DNA from: Galaxea fascicularis
Lineage: Eukaryota > Cnidaria > Anthozoa > Scleractinia > Euphylliidae
Assembly (NCBI GenBank): GCA_948470475.1
Contig: OX419336.1
Location: 39,525,920 to 39,589,919 of the forward strand
Direction: 5' to 3'
Length of the DNA stretch: 64,000 nucleotides
In this document: piece after piece, positions 1 through 11,795 of the stretch
How the letters are laid out: every line of letters starts with the position of its first letter
Position numbering within the stretch: the first letter of the stretch is position 1
The notes under the pieces: model-generated
What the model was told of the DNA's origin: nothing
Seen by the model: only the letters and a program-made list of their open reading frames with translations
The model's database searches: none
Position numbers and translations under genes: made by a program

Positions 1-805
1 TTGTTCTCGAGACCACACACGTGTACGGTGCAAACAGACGGCTTCTGAGATTTCCTAGCACCCTTCCATTATTTTAATAGACTGCTGTCCCTTGATGACG
101 GTGTCTGAATTCTTTGGTTGTGCTGCAGTACATTCCTGTTTGCAGGACTACTGTCTCTGAACGATTGCTCCAAGGGGATGGGAAAACTTCCAATCCCCAG
201 AGCCCGCACCAAGAACGCGACCGTACGATGATTCTTACATTACGTAGTGTTTGTTCCGAGCGCGAAAACTGGGAATTATCCGCGTTCATTGGTGATGCTC
301 ACAAACTGATCACAAGAGGGTTATTTCGAAACTAGGACGACAACGAAGTTTCCTGAACGTTTCAAAACTAAATGAGGGTTACGGTAACATCGGTAAGTTC
401 CGAATAGAAATTACCATTGATAATTGACTGCTGATGCTACCATGCCGAGCTTTGCTCAGGTTCTTGTACTGTGCTGTTGTTAAAGGGCCCACGTGGTGCT
501 CAACGAGCTAAACTCAGTTTTACCGACGTGCTTTTTCGTACTGGGAAGAAAGATTTACAGTTCGCAGCAAGCGTAATTTAATTGAATCATAAAAACGTTG
601 TCAGAAAACAGGAAAGAAGAGAAACAGAAAAGAGGCTGATTCTAAAGAGCACTTTTAACTGGGTATTTTACAGTATGCCAGGAAGATACAAGCTTAGAAC
701 AAATACTTCACACATGCAGTCCTTTACATATACATACATGTGCTACCTCCTATTCAATTTTCACTGAAAGTTTCCACCCAGCCGCAAGTGAGATTGCTAC
801 AAGTC

Positions 806-1105
806 ATGATATGCGATCATGAGGACAGTCACAACAGCAGGATTGTTCCCTACTCTTTTCAATAAGTGTGCAAATTATTGTTCTTTTATGCCCCCCTCAA
901 GTTTTTGCATATGAATTAGGACCACAGTGACACAATCATCTGAACTGAGGTTCTGTACATGTACATGTGGATGTTGAGCATGCAGCCAGCATGATGTTAC
1001 CTATTATTAGATTCTGGTTTGAGGTGCAGTCTTAAGGTTTGAACCTGCAACCCTCTGCTCAACAATCTGGTGCTGTATCAACTGAACCAACTGGTGCTTG
1101 GGGAA
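806..1105 (-). mobile_element. SINE family C, decayed copy
   Basis: Shares ordered blocks with the copies at 16672-17040 and 21893-22285 (ccctactctttt, 'cagccagcatgat.ttacc', 'ggtttgaacctgcaaccc'). It is the most diverged of the three and inverted relative to the one at 21893. Confidence 0.6.
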
Positions 1106-1533
1106 TTTTGATCAAAGTACACAATGTAACATGGTTTAATCTCCTTCAATCATGAAAGAGAATACCAGAGAAATGGATTTAGATGTTTGTACAGTACAGT
1201 TGTCTGTGTTGTAGAGGGATACTAATTTTATTAGAGGAGTTTTCAGGATGAATCATTTTAATGATCTATTCCCAGTGTTCCTATTCTAAAGTACCCCCAT
1301 AAAAGTGGATAGGGTCAGAGTTACACTGTAGCACAAGTGAAACCAGCTTTATGAATACAGACTTTTGTTTACAAATTGGTGTTTGTGCTACAGATGTTTT
1401 TAAAACTCCCCAAAATCAGTGAACTTGCCAACGTAAGTCAAAAGCATGGAACTGGCTTGTTAAAATGTTTTGATTTTAAGATTAAAGTATTTTAAAATAT
1501 GGCTTTGATTTTTGTTGTATTTTTTTTCGACAG

Positions 1534-1658
1534 GGGACTTTGTGGTGTTTGCATACAACAACTGTGTTTGCTTTTCTGTTGATATGGCAGAAATCAGAAT
1601 CAAGTTTTCCTGGCAATCAGAACTTGAAGAATCAGAAAGATCAAATACAGTGTATTGT
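1534..1658 (+). CDS. Exon-like segment, unrecognised
   Basis: It follows a long T-rich tract ending cgacag and precedes gtatgt at 1659. One frame reads GDFVVFAYNNCVCFSVDMAE then IRIKFSWQSELEESER, with protein-like hydrophobic/charged alternation; the frame stays open to a TGA at 1704. A shifted frame is also open here, which weakens the call. Confidence 0.28.
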
Positions 1659-1698
1659 GTATGTAGCTTGAGAGTCAAAAGAGAAAGAGATGCCTTAG

Positions 1699-1775
1699 CT
1701 TTCTGAGAAGGTTGAAGAGTATTTCAAACCATGCAGGGCAATGCTTCTTGAAACCAGTAAAGGGGCAAAATCAAG
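1699..1775 (+). CDS. Exon-like segment, unrecognised
   Basis: Between gccttag and gtattt one frame reads LSEKVEEYFKPCRAMLLETS. It starts only about 40 nt after the preceding candidate exon, too short for a normal intron, so one boundary is probably wrong or the locus is broken. Confidence 0.22.
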
Positions 1776-1832
1776 GTATTTTACCTTAATACAGTACTGA
1801 TATTGTTTTCGTTTAGGAAATGCTCAGATAAT

Positions 1833-2000
1833 CAAGGCTGTGCTCTAAGAAAAGTAGTTGGGTGCCCAAACCTCTAAACCTTTGAAATCCAGGGTGCCCA
1901 GCATGTACATTTGGTGCAAAAACTAAATATTATTTCCTGGTCACCCAATGGCAAAAGTAAGTCTCCAGGGGCGACCGGGCACCACTAGGGCACAGCCCTG
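1833..2000. mobile_element. Short hAT-like MITE
   Basis: Ends CAAGGCTGTGCTCTA and its near-complement TAGGGCACAGCCCTG, flanked directly on both sides by GATAAT (1827-1832, 2001-2006). A related copy is at 51288-51443. CAGGG-type termini suggest hAT; the target duplication is shorter than the usual 8 bp. Confidence 0.6.
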
Positions 2001-2569
2001 GATAATGTATTGGATTTCCTTGGGAAATGTAATAATTATACAGGGTTGGACATTAGCACTCGCCTCCTCACCCAGGCGAGTGTCTTAAGTGTCGGGCAAG
2101 GGCAAATCATCGATCACTCGCCCGTTTGACAATTGCAATTTTTGTTGCCAAGAAATTATTTAGATAATATTTGCTGAGAAAATTCCTAAACATAAACTTT
2201 CCATTTCTATTTTGCAAAGTTTTACATTCCGAACTGTCTAATAAATTGGCACTGAAAGGCAACATAAATGGCCTCCTCCTAGTGATAATTACATAACACA
2301 TGTACTTGTACGAAGTGATACTGCTGGTCACTATCAAGCCTTCAGTGGTTACCGCTCCCGAGAAGAACAGACACATTTACTTGCAAACTGCAGGGATCTC
2401 ATGAAGATTCATCAATAAAAAAACTTTTTGAAATATAAAGTAAGTGCCTCCATTGTGTTTTCGTGGGGTTTGAGGTCTTTAAATAGAATTTTCCATTGAA
2501 GTAATAATCCTTGGTCCTTGATCTGCCATGTGCTGGACGACATTGCGAGGTGGGGGGGGGGGAGGGGGG

Positions 2570-2815
2570 TGAGGGTCACGCGCCTGAATGGCGGGTTCAA
2601 ATCCCGCTCTGGCCACTAGCTGGAGTTGTTCTGGATGAGTGCCTGGTTCAACTCCTCGGTCATCCTTGTAAATACATGTAGCCAACTGGCTGCCTCCTGC
2701 CAGTTGGGATTCTTAACTCTGTTGTTTTCATTTGTATTATTTGTTTCATTGGCCCTGAAAAGCCCCTTTAGGGGAGTGGTCAATTAAGTATTTATTTATT
2801 TATTTATTTATTTAT
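2570..2815 (+). mobile_element. SINE family A (tRNA-derived)
   Basis: Contains a box-B like GGGTTCAAATCCCGC at 2591, then a body shared with the copy at 43557-43858 ('tctggccactagctgg', 'cctggttcaactcctcgg') and ends in a TTTA repeat. The 5' head is altered and preceded by a G-rich run (about 2551-2571). Confidence 0.75.
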
Positions 2816-2913
2816 GTAAAACATGAAGGGAAGGAATTGTTGTTGTTGTTCTTTCAAAATGTGAATTGATTGCAATCTAATTATTCTAAGAATACATGTA
2901 ATGATCATGTGGA

Positions 2914-3157
2914 GATCACTGATTGGATGACTGACAATGCAGATCACTGATTGGATGACTGATGACTGCTATCACTGATTGGATGGCTGATAATGCAAAT
3001 CACTGATTGGATGACTGATAACAATCACTGATTGGATGACTGATAATGATAACTGATTGGATTACTGCTAATGATATCACTGATTGGATGACTGCAAATG
3101 ATCAATGACTGGATGACTGATAATGCAAATCACTGATTGGATTACTGATAATGACTG
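2914..3157. repeat. Minisatellite, about 27-bp unit, 9 copies
   Basis: Nine imperfect copies of a unit with core TCACTGATTGGATGACTGAT, spaced 24-29 bp, in CpG-free sequence. Confidence 0.9.
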
Positions 3158-3786
3158 CAATTCCTGGAATCACAGTCAGTCATACATGTATATGCCCAAT
3201 AATATGGCAATAATTTGTAGAACTGTTATGGCCCTGTAGTTATGAATGTTTTGCAATATTGATACAGTTTAAATGACTATCGAGAATTCCCATATACACT
3301 GTAAAGCAGTATGTAACAGAAGCAACCCAGCCAGTCCAGTGGCAGAGGGAGGCCTTTCCAGTCGTGGGGCCTTTCATTGAGTAGTCAGATTTTTTTCGAT
3401 TAGTAGATTGATGCTCATCCCTTTAAGCCACGAAAGCTAACATTCTTCTACCTTTGGTAAATCTTTCTTACTTTGCAGTAACTCATTTTTTGAAAGAAAG
3501 AATTTGAACTTTCCCAATAAAATGTGTCTGGTGGGCACATCTTGTTTGGGTAAACCAGTCACTAAAATGGGACAGCTTGGAAGGGTACTGAAGAGCCAGC
3601 TTTATTAGGAGTTCATTTTCTTACAGTGTACTGTATCTGCCAAAGTAAATTACATGTATCACAGCAAACACATTTTTCTATCTTATGACAAAGACAGGAA
3701 AACACTGGAGAAACAGGATTGGTATTCAACAAATGACTAATTCCTTGTTATGTTACAGCTACTTTGTTTAACAAATTACATGTATG

Positions 3787-3902
3787 TTAACCCTTTCCCT
3801 CCTAAGGGGTTCACCATTGACAAGTAAAATCGTGTGGCATTAGACATACAGTTAGTAAACTCTATAAGTGCCATTTGGCACCATCAGGAGTGAAAGGGTT
3901 AA
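3787..3902. mobile_element. Short MITE with TTAACCCTTTC termini
   Basis: TTAACCCTTTCCCTCC at the left mirrors GGAGTGAAAGGGTTAA at the right, 116 bp in all. TTAA at both ends suggests a TTAA-target family (piggyBac/Kolobok type). Confidence 0.6.
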
Positions 3903-4125
3903 CATTTACTCCTACTTTGCCTTTCATTTTCTTTAAGCTTCACTAAACAAGGCCGGATCAATGAAGGCTTGGTGTAAGTACCACTTGTTTATATTTGTGA
4001 TAGCCTTAAGAGCATGGTGACATGTTTACATTTGGAGTTAGACAATATTTTGAAAGCAAATTAGTGGGATTGTCCCTTTTACAAATTTTCAATTATTAAC
4101 CCATCATCTCAATGTTTTGTGTTTG

Positions 4126-4300
4126 CAGGGCTGTCACTAATTTTTGAAGTAGATCGGGATACAGTGTATACCAAAAAATAACGGGGGATTCAAGTTGCTG
4201 AAGTGTAGTCAACATGCTGATTTTATATCAAAGTAGCCAGGAATATACCTCAAAATATGAGGGGAAAATCCCCGGGCCCTGGCCCTTAATGACAGCCCTG
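4126..4300. mobile_element. Short hAT-like MITE
   Basis: Termini CAGGGCTGTCACTAA and TTAATGACAGCCCTG are inverted repeats 175 bp apart. No clean target duplication. Confidence 0.55.
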
Positions 4301-4622
4301 ATTTGCCCTTTCAGTGTGTCAAATGCAATGGATTGCTTCATTCTCCTGAAAAATAATTAACTAAAGAAAAACTTAACAAAACAAGACTACTGTACAAAAG
4401 CATAACAGTCAAAGTAAAAACCCCCATTGCAAGGATTGTTTGCATGACTGTAGCTTGTGTTGTCTTCCTGGGTTTGCAAATTTTATTTTATCATCAGAAT
4501 TGTAATGAAAGATGTTTTGCATCTTATGGGAACTCGGAAAAAATCCGAGCCCCAGATGATCAGAATTGCATCAGAATTGTGTTGCCCTAATTTTCTGGTC
4601 TTTCCATTTCTCTATCCTTCAG

Positions 4623-4682
4623 AGCATTTCTTTGTGTAAGGGAAGATCTCAGACAGACCCCATCTGTTGCATCGGTTGAAAG
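4623..4682 (+). CDS. Exon-like segment, unrecognised
   Basis: Acceptor tctatccttcag and donor gtcagt at 4683 enclose 60 nt whose only open frame reads AFLCVREDLRQTPSVASVE. Good splice sites and composition, but no family match. Confidence 0.33.
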
Positions 4683-5489
4683 GTCAGTGTTGTCTCAGAT
4701 TAACAAATAGTGTCCATAAAATTCATTTCAGGGTTGTCAAAGATAATTTAAGGTGGCTTGAAAGGGTTTTTCATCGATGTAGTGTTTGCGAAACAATGTA
4801 AGATTACAAAGAAGGATATTTAATGGTGTAGGCAAACTATGTCTCCTTGGATCTCTATTGTTGGGCTATATTTTAAGGGTTCCTGTGATGTCATATCAGT
4901 TACCATGGCAACACGCCAGGTCCACAAAAAGGTCTTCTAAATGCCAGTTTTTGCAAATTACCCGAAAAAGCAATCTGGCGACCTACCGTTTCTATTCCTT
5001 TGTTGGGAAACTCCCTAAATTTTTTAACTTTTCAGGCAGTATGAAAAAAATTTATGTAGCAGAATGAAAGATATTTAAAAAAAACCTGTTTTATGGCTTA
5101 CAGAAAATTCTATTAGATAATTTTCCTTGAAACTTTTATATTTGAAGTGTCCGCGTCAGTGATGTGTGCATGCAAAAAACCAAGAATTAAGGGCACCAAG
5201 CAACATTTTGAGCTAAAAACAAATATACATTCCTCTATCAACAACAAACTCGTAACAACATGAAGGAGCTTGTGTCAAAGCATTTCCTTTTGGTTTTATC
5301 AATTTTATAAGAAATAACTTTGCATCTTAGCGGTGGAAAGTTGTGACAAGTCTACTTTGTATGGCAAAAGTGTAACACTTGCCACCATGCTACCAAATAA
5401 TGCTAATACATAACAGTGACGGTTTTCTTATCTCTGTCTTTTTCGTTTCTTTTCTTTTTCATGGCTGCTATTTTGGGGGATTGTTTCAG

Positions 5490-5677
5490 AGCAGGATGTG
5501 TCTAAATACCCGGAGTACATCCTGGGCGGTTGTGCTCACTGGAAAGTCAGCATCGGCTTCAAAAACAGACGTTTGATATGTGGCTGGTTCTATCTTGTTC
5601 AAATGTGGGCTGCAACGCTAAGTCTGCAAAGAATAGAACCCACTTTACTAACAATAGCATCTTTTCATATTTGCTGA
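5490..5677 (+). CDS. Exon-like segment, possible terminal exon
   Basis: After a pyrimidine-rich stretch and ttgtttcag, an open frame reads QDVSKYPEYILGGCAHWKVS then IGFKNRRLICGWFY and ends at TGA 5675-5677. It could be the last exon of the unresolved gene at the left side of the window. Confidence 0.33.
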
Positions 5678-6029
5678 CCTGAAACGACAACAATCGAACC
5701 TACATTAAAACTATTTTGCTAATGAGGACTTATTATCTCTGTTGATTTGGAATTCCGTTAACAGACAGAGTTCCTGTTTGTGTTGGTCCTTTTTATTGCC
5801 CATGGAAGCTATCTTTGTCACGTAACCTCAAGATTGGATGCCAAAAATGCTCGTGTGCATACTATCCAAACATAACAGCAACATTCCACTGCTTGCTTGT
5901 CGGTGACCTGGTATTTAAGCTCACCCCGGCCCTGTGGACAACAGCACTGAATCTCTTTGTCCATTGTCCATGCAATGAAGAAAGTCATCTTATCTCCTTT
6001 GGTAAGGAATTTTAAGCTGTCTTCTCTGC

Positions 6030-7236
6030 TTACTGAACACATGATCTGTGAGGAGCAAATTGGCAGACCGTCATGACTTTGCCTTTCCAGAACAGCTTTG
6101 TTTTTCCACATTCCCAAAATAAGTGGTAAAGGCTTTCTCTCTCACTCTGACAAGAATTACAGACCTCATCATCTACAAGTCCCACTTTTTCGAGAAAGGT
6201 ATTGGTCACTAATTGCCGTTGTAATAATTTGAAGTTAAAAACTATACGTTTGGAGTTCTTTCTACATGTAAAAGCCAATTCATAAGCTGTTTTCCAGATG
6301 ATGTGTTCGTATGAGCCAATGTTTATTTCCTTGTGCCATTATTCTTGGCTTTGTTTTGGTTTTTCGTTTTTCCTTAACACAAGCTTTTTTAAACAAGTCT
6401 TGATGATTTTGGTTTTTCCAGGAATTTCAAATGGAAGCTTTCAATTAGCCATTCCTCTATCTGTCTACGTAGACAATTAGTTGCTGAGATCATTCCGTAA
6501 AATTTTAGAGGGGAAACCTACTGGCCGTATTCATTTTGAAAAGCATTTGGTGACGGAAACTTAGAAAATTCATCCATTAGATTTTCAACTTTTGTTATTC
6601 CCGTAAAAAACCAGTCCTTGTAAAAGACAGGTTTATCATCAATTCTTATCAGCGAGTTGTACCATAGAGGTGACGACATAAGGTGTTTGTCTGATGTGAA
6701 TGTCTCCTCAAAGGAGGTGGCAGACGAGATTTCAGGGATTTCTTGAACAAAAGGGCCTGATTTCTTAAATATATTGTGCATGTCTTTTTTATTAAGCTTT
6801 CCTAGTAGCACTACTTTGCCTCCGTAGGGTTGAAGTTCCAAATCATGGATACTTTTCCAGCTGCTACTGTTTTCAATACTGAGGGATTCTTTTATCCAAT
6901 AAGCCTCAAGGGGTTTATTAAAAGAAGCTATATCAATCATCTTAAGTCCTCCTTCAGCATAGTTGTTTATTATTACATTACGCTTTATTTTGTCTACTTT
7001 TTAGTTCGAACGAAATTTGTAACAAAATTGCCTTAAGCACTTTAATTGTTTCGACATCCAAGAATATATGCTAATTGTGATACCACTAGACTTTTTTAAA
7101 ACCATAATTTTTCCTAATAGACTGAGTCTCTGAAATTTCCAGCAGCCTAATATGTTCTTTGCTTTTTCCAACCTGTCTTTGTAGTTTTGAGATACTGACC
7201 ACACTCAAAGTGCTTTGACTTTTTTTACTCGGCCAT
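6030..7236 (-). pseudogene. LINE ORF2 post-RT region and Cys/His motif
   Basis: Minus-strand frames follow the RT thumb (KDRLEKAKNILGCWKFQRLS LLGK) and end with LVDDEVCNSCQSERESLYHL FWEC, a C-x2-C-x8-H-x4-C motif typical of L1-like ORF2 C-termini. The frame shifts at several points. Confidence 0.7.
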
Positions 7237-7239
7237 TTG

Positions 7240-8580
7240 AATTTTTTTTCCGGACAAAGTTTAAGATCGTATTTTGCTCTTGAGCCAATCCAAAAGACTT
7301 CCGATTTGCTGCACATATTTCCAAAAACATCTAATAGCCTGGGAGCTTCTTCGAGGGAATGTTCCGAACCGTCTAATATAAGTGTGGTGTCGTCTGCGTA
7401 TTTTATACGATTTTATGATCTTATTACTTGAACTTCAAAAACCTTCTGCCATTATTTCTACTTATTATATCTCTCAGTTAGTACGTGCGCTGTGGTTGGT
7501 CAATTTTGCGGGCCGTATTCTACTGTACAGCCCGCTAAATTTGAAAGTTCCCTTTCCCGCACTCCTGATTAACCTCGGAGATATAACAAATCCTACTACC
7601 CTCGTTCTCTCGGTCCATACTGCAAGTTTCGGATCCTCGTTTTTTCCCGTTGATTTATGGCCTGTGCGCTTTGTGCTTGGGCCATAAGCGAACGGGAAAA
7701 AACTCGGTCCATAACTTACAGTACGGACCTCGAACTCGGTTAGTAAGAGGTATAAAACGAACAAATAGGGCGGCAGGGGACAGCCCTGCCGAACTCCTCA
7801 ATTAAGTTTGAAGAAATTACTTTCCCATCCATTATTTAAAATACAGCTTTCTATGTCGAAGTAGAGAACATTAATCCATTGTAATAATTATGATCCGGAA
7901 CCAAAAACGTCTTAAGTCCTTTGAATAAAAGACCATTCTGGTGTGTCAAAGGGTTCCTCAAAATCAAGAAAAAGAAGAAGTCCCGGAATGTTTTTCGCTT
8001 TAGTATATTTAATAACATTGTCCAACAATCAAATACGTTTAGGAAGCACAATTTTAATTTGGTTCGCTATGGCTTAAGTCGCAATCTTATAATCACAATT
8101 TAACAGCGTTAACAATCGCCAGTTTTTAACTAAATTGAGCTCGGCAGCCTTTTTGGGTATACGGTTTCACGATACCTCGTGTTTGCAATACAGAATGTTT
8201 TCCTGTTTCATATTAGTAATTGAGAGCGTTTATGAGAAATCAACCAAATCGTTCCAGAAAACCTTATAAAATTCACCGGGAAGACCATCTGTTCCAGGGG
8301 TTTTATCTGAAGACAGTTTTAGGCGCATCTAGACATTCCTCCCTGTTGAGCAGTCCTTTGCAAGAAAATTCTTCTTTTTCATTCAAATGTCTTTTATTTG
8401 GTTGTTGGAAAAAGTATTCAGTGAGGCACTCGTTGTTTATTTTGGAGCTATAGAGGCTTTCCCAAAAGGAAACACATTCGTTCAAAATGTCCTTGTCGGT
8501 GACAACCAAATAGTTCTCATTAGTTTTGCCTTCATTGTACCATCGTGATTTGGATCTGAGAGTAGCTTCTTTCAGTTTGG
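7240..8580 (-). pseudogene. LINE ORF2 reverse transcriptase, interrupted
   Basis: Minus-strand motifs in order: KSRWYNEGKTNENYL (about 8540), PGTDGLPGEFYKVFWND (about 8290), FLDFEEPFDTPEWSFIQ (about 7950), GVRQGCPLPPYLF (7760-7798) preceded by a stop, and IKYADDTTLILDGS with YADD at 7389-7400. The catalytic YADD is intact, but a MITE at 7468-7757 splits the domain and several stops occur. Confidence 0.85.
7468..7757. mobile_element. MITE inserted in the LINE RT (copy 1 of palindromic family)
   Basis: Begins in a segment shared with 53800-54130 in inverse orientation ('cagttagtac', 'gcgctgtg.ttggtcaat') and contains arms around 'cggtccata'/'tatggaccg'. It interrupts the LINE between GVRQGCPL and YADD, so it is younger than the LINE. 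Exact ends and target duplication were not found. Confidence 0.65.
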
Positions 8581-8869
8581 TATTCAATCATTAGCTCTTA
8601 TTCTCCTTTCTTTGTTTCAAGTTCCAACCATACTTTTTGTTTTTGAGAGTCATCTATGTAGATATTTGTAATATCTTTTTCTAAAGTTTCAATTGACTCT
8701 TCGTTTTTCTCTCGTTCCTGCGTCATTTTCTTTTCCTTAGATGCTCCATATTTCATTGATTCCTCCCTTACTTTCAGTTTTACCATTTCCCAGAGTACAA
8801 ACATATCCTTCGCATTTTCATCCTTAGTTTGTTGTATAATTGATTTGATTTGGTTAACAGGTCCTTCCC

Positions 8870-9080
8870 ATTTGTAATAAAGTCACATACTATGAAACGT
8901 CCCCCGGGGTCTGAATAAGCTTTAGAAATTTGAAAGTCAAAACTGTTGTTAAAGAGAATGGCAACACCTGCAGTTTTGCTTGAGCCACAGCTAAATAGTA
9001 CTTGATATCCCCATTCTGCTGGGCAATCATGCTTATTTTCTTCAGTACAATGAACTTCTTGAAGGAAATGTGATTGATCA
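8870..9080 (-). pseudogene. LINE ORF2 endonuclease fragment
   Basis: Minus-strand frame reads FLQEVHCTEENKHDCPAEWG then SSKTAGVAILFNNSFDF and GGRFIVCDF. 'LQE.H' carries the catalytic Glu of APE endonucleases. The rest of the domain is absent, implying an internal deletion. Confidence 0.75.
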
Positions 9081-9309
9081 AAGGTGTAAACTACAAAATC
9101 AAAAAATAAACAAAAACAGGGTCAGAAAATACGCGGACAAAAATACACAAAGACAGCAATAAAAACAGCCGTAGGACACAGAGTTGAAGTTTGCAATGCT
9201 GATTCGTTTTGCTTGCGGCCTATCTTCAAAACTCTCCGTTTGCGTACGCTGTCAATAAGAATTTAAGTTTGATTTTAATAGTGGCTGAAACGTTACACTT
9301 TCGCTGTTC

Positions 9310-9707
9310 TCAAGATTAGCGGCCATCGGATATCTCGAGTTCCTTGCCAGTAGACCAATACTCACCATTTATGTATAGTTTGTCTGGTTGGTTCCTTCGA
9401 GCTTGTTTCAGTATTTCAAGTTGTACATTTTGCCTGTTGACGATCTGGGTGGAGGGTCTTTGAACATTTGGTATTTTTTGCCTTGTAAAATCGATGACCC
9501 GTCGCCAATATTTCCTCGCAATCTTTATAACGTAAAAAAGCGGGCTAGTATGGGTCGCAGGCCTCCGTTCCTTCCCTTGCCTATTCGGTGAACCCGCTGA
9601 ATCTCAGCAGTCTCTTGCATCTTTGTAACCAAGATCACGTTCCAAAAACTGTCGAAGCACTTCTTTGGTATCTTCTTGTTGATCTGCTTATATCTTTCTC
9701 TCCCCAA
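9310..9707 (-). pseudogene. LINE ORF1 C-terminal domain remnant
   Basis: Minus-strand frames read IQRVHRIGKGRNGGLRPILA RF, a frameshift, RYKDCEEILATGHRFYKAKN, a stop, then EILKQARRNQPDKLYINGEY. 'HRIG...RPI.ARF' is the hallmark of L1 ORF1 RNA-binding domains. Confidence 0.65.
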
Positions 9708-9710
9708 TAT

Positions 9711-11482
9711 TCATGAATTTACTATTCCCGCGTCAATGTTATCGAAGGACAAAGGTGCAGTCTGCTTACATTCGAACAAGTAACCAACTTTATTTAACCA
9801 GAAGCAGTGTATTATACACAGTGCAACGTCGTAAACTAACGTTCTTAGTGTGGTGTCCATTTTGTAAACATTGTGTAGTAATTCTTAAATAAAAACTTAT
9901 AACAAAAAAGCAAAAACTTTATTTAACCCGGGTAGCCGATTCAGCTACGTGGCTACTTTAAAGGCTGTCGTCAAAGCTTGGTTTGATTGGCACTGCCCTT
10001 GACCAATTTTGACCAAAACAGTCGGGAAAAAAACTGTTAGAGTTTACACTTTTCACAGTAAACTGCCACAAAGTCTACAATGTGGCCAATCCTCTGTGTC
10101 TGTGTACTTTACTTTTAACTGGGAAGTACCAAAGGCCTATGGTTTGGGGATTTGCCAACAAAGCTTCGCACAGGGGTCCTTGGATGTAGAACCAATTTCA
10201 GTCGCCTCCTACTGGGAACAGGAGACCCTCCGTGTGCAAGACACTCAAAAAAACTGTCCCCATCTACTACCTGGAGTCACAGCCGTATTGTTGTATAGGA
10301 CCATTTATCGAAGCCTTAGCACTAAAATTCAAAGTGCTCGTCCACAGCCACCAGTAATTAGGCAAACTAATGTTTTCAATAAATCAGTTACATGAAACAA
10401 GTAGCTCTTTCTCAAGAGCAAACAGAAAAGTGAAAGACCTGGCCACACTGGAGACAGCACACAAAACACCATAAGAGAAAATCAAACTCGGAAAATAAAA
10501 TTAATTAAAAACCACAAAAAAAATTAAAGTGATACCCTGGGGACTAATGATGAAAGAACCTCTCACCCCTCCCTCCAAGAAGAGAAGGGCTTCTCTACCC
10601 CCTGTGGAGAAAGGGAAAGAGTGCAAGTTCAACCCATTTAATTTCACTCCACAAGAGAGAGAACGAAAAGGAGAATTCCGACTCCCAAGCTATCCCTAAG
10701 AAAACGGAAACAGAACTAGTGACACTTCTTTGCACTGAGAACAAGAAGGATTAACTGTAACTCCCAAGTTCCAATATCAATTGTCATTTCTATAACTTTC
10801 TTTGTGCATTAGTTAAGAGAATTTGGGGTAATATCAAGATAACCTCTGGCTGATAAGTTTGTCCAGTCACCTGGACAATATATTGAGAGGGTTTGGCTTA
10901 CCTGTAAATGCCTTGTTTTTTGCACCTTTCATCACTTCCGTCAAAATGGTTGCAGTTACCCTGTAAACGTTTGGAAGGAAGAAGAGTTGCTTAAGAGAAT
11001 GTTGAAAATAAGGGATAAGTGGGAAATATTGAAAATGGTTCAAACATTAAATTTTAAGTAAATAATTAGATCAAGCCCAGACCGTCCTCCACCACAATAA
11101 CGTGCCTTTTTCACCATTAACAGACTATAATTTATATGTATACCTTTCTACATTTCTTTCAATCTCGATTTACCCCATTTCTACCCAATTTCACATCTAC
11201 CAACCCCTTACTTTAACAACAAATGTGCTAATCACTTCTAAGAGTCCAAGGGTCAATCCCAGTAGTGTTGCATAACAGAGCAGTTACTACGACAACGCAT
11301 CAATATTCCTCCCTCCCTAAAACAACTTCACAACATATGCATAAATTACTTCTTCTCTCCACATACAACAACTGAATTTCTCCTAAATTTGTACATACAT
11401 TAACAGTTCTCTTTCCAGTATCTCAATTTCTCCGTCCTTAACAAGAAACTGTCACAAATTCACATCTGAATAAATTATCCCG
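9711..11482. other. Unannotated intergenic stretch
   Basis: No gene recognised. One open frame (about 10009-10395, +) has no ATG-led, family-like protein. CpG dinucleotides are commoner here than inside the KIND-FERM gene. Confidence 0.5.
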
Positions 11483-11795
11483 GAAGGGAGGGTTGGGAGT
11501 ACCTCCCACCCTCCCTCTTCCACTCGACCTCCCAACCCTCCCTCTCCCACTCTGTCGAGTGGAAGAGGGGAGGGTTGGGAGTACCTCCCACCCTCCCTCT
11601 CCCACTCTGTCGAGTGGAAGAGGGGAGGGTTGGGAGTACCTCCCACCCTCCCTCTCCCACTCTGTCGAGTGGAAGAGGGGAGGGTTGGGAGTACCTCCCA
11701 CCCTCCCTCTCCCACTCTGTCGAGTGGAAGAGGGGAGGGTTGGGAGTACCTCCCACCCTCCCTCTCTCCCACTCTTGCCCTCCCTCTTGCAATCT
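11483..11795. repeat. 55-bp tandem repeat with two dyads per unit
   Basis: The unit recurs at 11571, 11626, 11681 and 11736, exactly 55 bp apart, with a rearranged first unit and truncated last one. Each unit has two dyads: GGGAGGGTTGGGAG facing CTCCCACCCTCCC, and CCACTC-TGTC-GAGTGG. Long open frames here in both strands are a by-product of the repeat. Confidence 0.95.

Larger units (their letters stand above)
372..5677 (+). other. Possible unrecognised multi-exon gene (model unresolved)
   Basis: A CpG-richer block at 1-390 is followed by 5 kb of CpG-poor DNA, as in the KIND-FERM gene. Exon-like pieces with splice-type borders occur at 372-392 (ATG, then gtaagt), 1394-1432 (MFLKLPKISELAN between cag and gtaagt), 1534-1658, 1699-1775, 4623-4682 and 5490-5677. 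They do not all join in one phase and I recognise no family, so the order and membership are uncertain. A broken gene or chance open frames are alternatives. Confidence 0.25.
6030..9710 (-). mobile_element. Decayed L1/Tx1-type LINE (ORF1 + ORF2 remnants)
   Basis: On the minus strand, in order: an ORF1 C-terminal domain, a fragment of APE-type endonuclease, reverse transcriptase and a Cys/His C-terminus. Stops, frameshifts, a missing part of the endonuclease and a MITE inserted in the RT show it is dead. The 5' side looks truncated near 9710. Domain order and motifs are those of L1-like non-LTR elements. Confidence 0.85.

Noticed and set aside
2041..2130. MITE starting cagggttggacatt with a CACTCGCC/GGCGAGTG hairpin
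   Set aside because: No complementary right end found, so boundaries cannot be supported.
2914..3157. CRISPR-like array
   Set aside because: Units are directly adjacent and diverged with no unique spacers; eukaryotic minisatellite.
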